Origin: Clostridium sp.
GTDB lineage: Bacteria; Bacillota; Clostridia; Lachnospirales; Lachnospiraceae
Reading direction: 5' to 3'
Assembly: GCA_023664775.1 (NCBI GenBank)
Contig: JAMPEW010000005.1
Span: forward strand, 8,827-42,103
Length of the DNA stretch: 33,277 bases
Position numbers and translations under genes: made by a program. Shown one piece after another: positions 32,862-33,277 of the stretch. The notes beneath the pieces are model-generated. The model had not been told where the DNA came from, did not search any database, and was given only the letters and a program-made list of their open reading frames with translations. Position 1 is the first letter of the stretch, and the number at the start of each line of letters is the position of its first letter.

Positions 32862-33277
32862 ATGAAAAGGAGTTTAAAAAAGACGTTTGCAGCTGTGTTA
32901 TCAGCAGCGGTAATGTTTAGCTCTATTACACCTGTGAATGTATTAGCTGCCCCAAGTGACGACTGTATGCATACTAGGAAAAATGTTAATGCAGAGGCAG
33001 GAACAGATTGCAATACACAGGGAACAATAGCTCACTGGCATTGCGATGAGTGTAGTAAAGATTTTGATGCAGAGATTGGTGGAAACGTGCTTAGTGAAGA
33101 TGATCTGAAAGGAGAGTTCGGAGCGCATACTCTTGGAAGCCTTGTTGCTGGAGAGGCAGGAACAGACTGTGAGCACGAGGGAACGGTAGACCACTATACC
33201 TGCTCAACATGTAACAAGAATTTTGCTGACGACCAGGCAGCAGAGGAGCTTGATAGCATAAGCGACGGAACATTCGG
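32862..33277 (+). CDS. Secreted Cys/His-repeat surface protein, N-terminal part (partial)
   Basis: The frame is open to the window end, with 138 codons visible. Signal peptide about 1-30: positive start MKRSLKKT, hydrophobic core, then VLAAPS. Two repeats of about 48 residues follow: AEAGTDCNTQGTIAHWHCDE with CSKDF, and GEAGTDCEHEGTVDHYTC with STCNKNF. Each has a C-x(5-10)-H-[WY]-x-C-x2-C-x-K-x-F pattern, suggesting a zinc-ribbon-like fold. Such repeats are found in secreted proteins of gut Firmicutes, so a cell-surface protein is likely. AGGAGGA lies 6 bases before the ATG. An in-frame ATG at 32802 also has an AAAGGAGG. Function is unknown. Confidence 0.8.
   Translation, partial: MKRSLKKTFAAVLSAAVMFSSITPVNVLAAPSDDCMHTRKNVNAEAGTDCNTQGTIAHWHCDECSKDFDAEIGGNVLSEDDLKGEFGAHTLGSLVAGEAGTDCEHEGTVDHYTCSTCNKNFADDQAAEELDSISDGTF

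Overview
The window looks like chromosomal DNA of a spore-forming, low-GC, anaerobic Firmicute, most likely a Lachnospiraceae-type clostridium. The evidence is dipicolinate synthase genes (dpaA/dpaB), AGGAGG ribosome binding sites with several TTG starts, an archaeal-type aspartate-semialdehyde dehydrogenase beside serC/serA, a YolD plus Y-family polymerase pair, an Rpn-family nuclease, and secreted Cys/His-repeat proteins. The species cannot be named from sequence alone.

Layout. Bases 1-5780 are an amino-acid biosynthesis run: the 3' end of ilvD, then ilvB, serC, serA and asd, closed by a terminator. Bases 5975-10802 hold a small membrane protein, a P-loop kinase, a DUF1015 protein and the glycogen branching enzyme glgB, again ending in a strong terminator. 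Bases 10986-12507 are an AbiE-type toxin-antitoxin pair with its own promoter. Bases 12601-14345 are a promoter-led VOC / GNAT / MscS run, followed by cysK. Bases 15507-18314 are a metal-homeostasis cluster: a long inverted repeat, a COG0523 GTPase with a histidine-rich repeat tail, a second COG0523-like GTPase fused to a YcgQ/DUF1980-like domain, and a Fur-family regulator. Bases 18363-25647 are envelope and sporulation genes: HtrA protease, D,D-carboxypeptidase, dpaA-dpaB behind a SigK-like promoter, asnB on the minus strand, and a second D,D-carboxypeptidase. Then come prfC and, on the minus strand, a YolD/Y-family polymerase operon.

From about 29.0 kb the window becomes accessory. An approximately 830-base non-coding stretch carries GC-rich hairpins and a previously unannotated array of about 16 degenerate 17-bp tandem units. 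The array runs directly up to an Rpn (PD-(D/E)XK) nuclease gene. Then follow a Thr-rich lipoprotein, a serine recombinase, and a partial secreted Cys/His-repeat protein that runs off the window.

The most striking find lies between the recombinase and the secreted protein. Two dyad-symmetric sites of about 26 bp, with GAAAAAGT arms and asymmetric 2-bp cores (GT in one, AC in the other), lie in inverted orientation about 190 bp apart. This is the architecture of serine-invertase crossover sites. The intervening DNA carries a good promoter that, as sequenced, points away from the surface protein. I infer a recombinase-driven promoter-inversion (phase-variation) switch controlling the surface protein.
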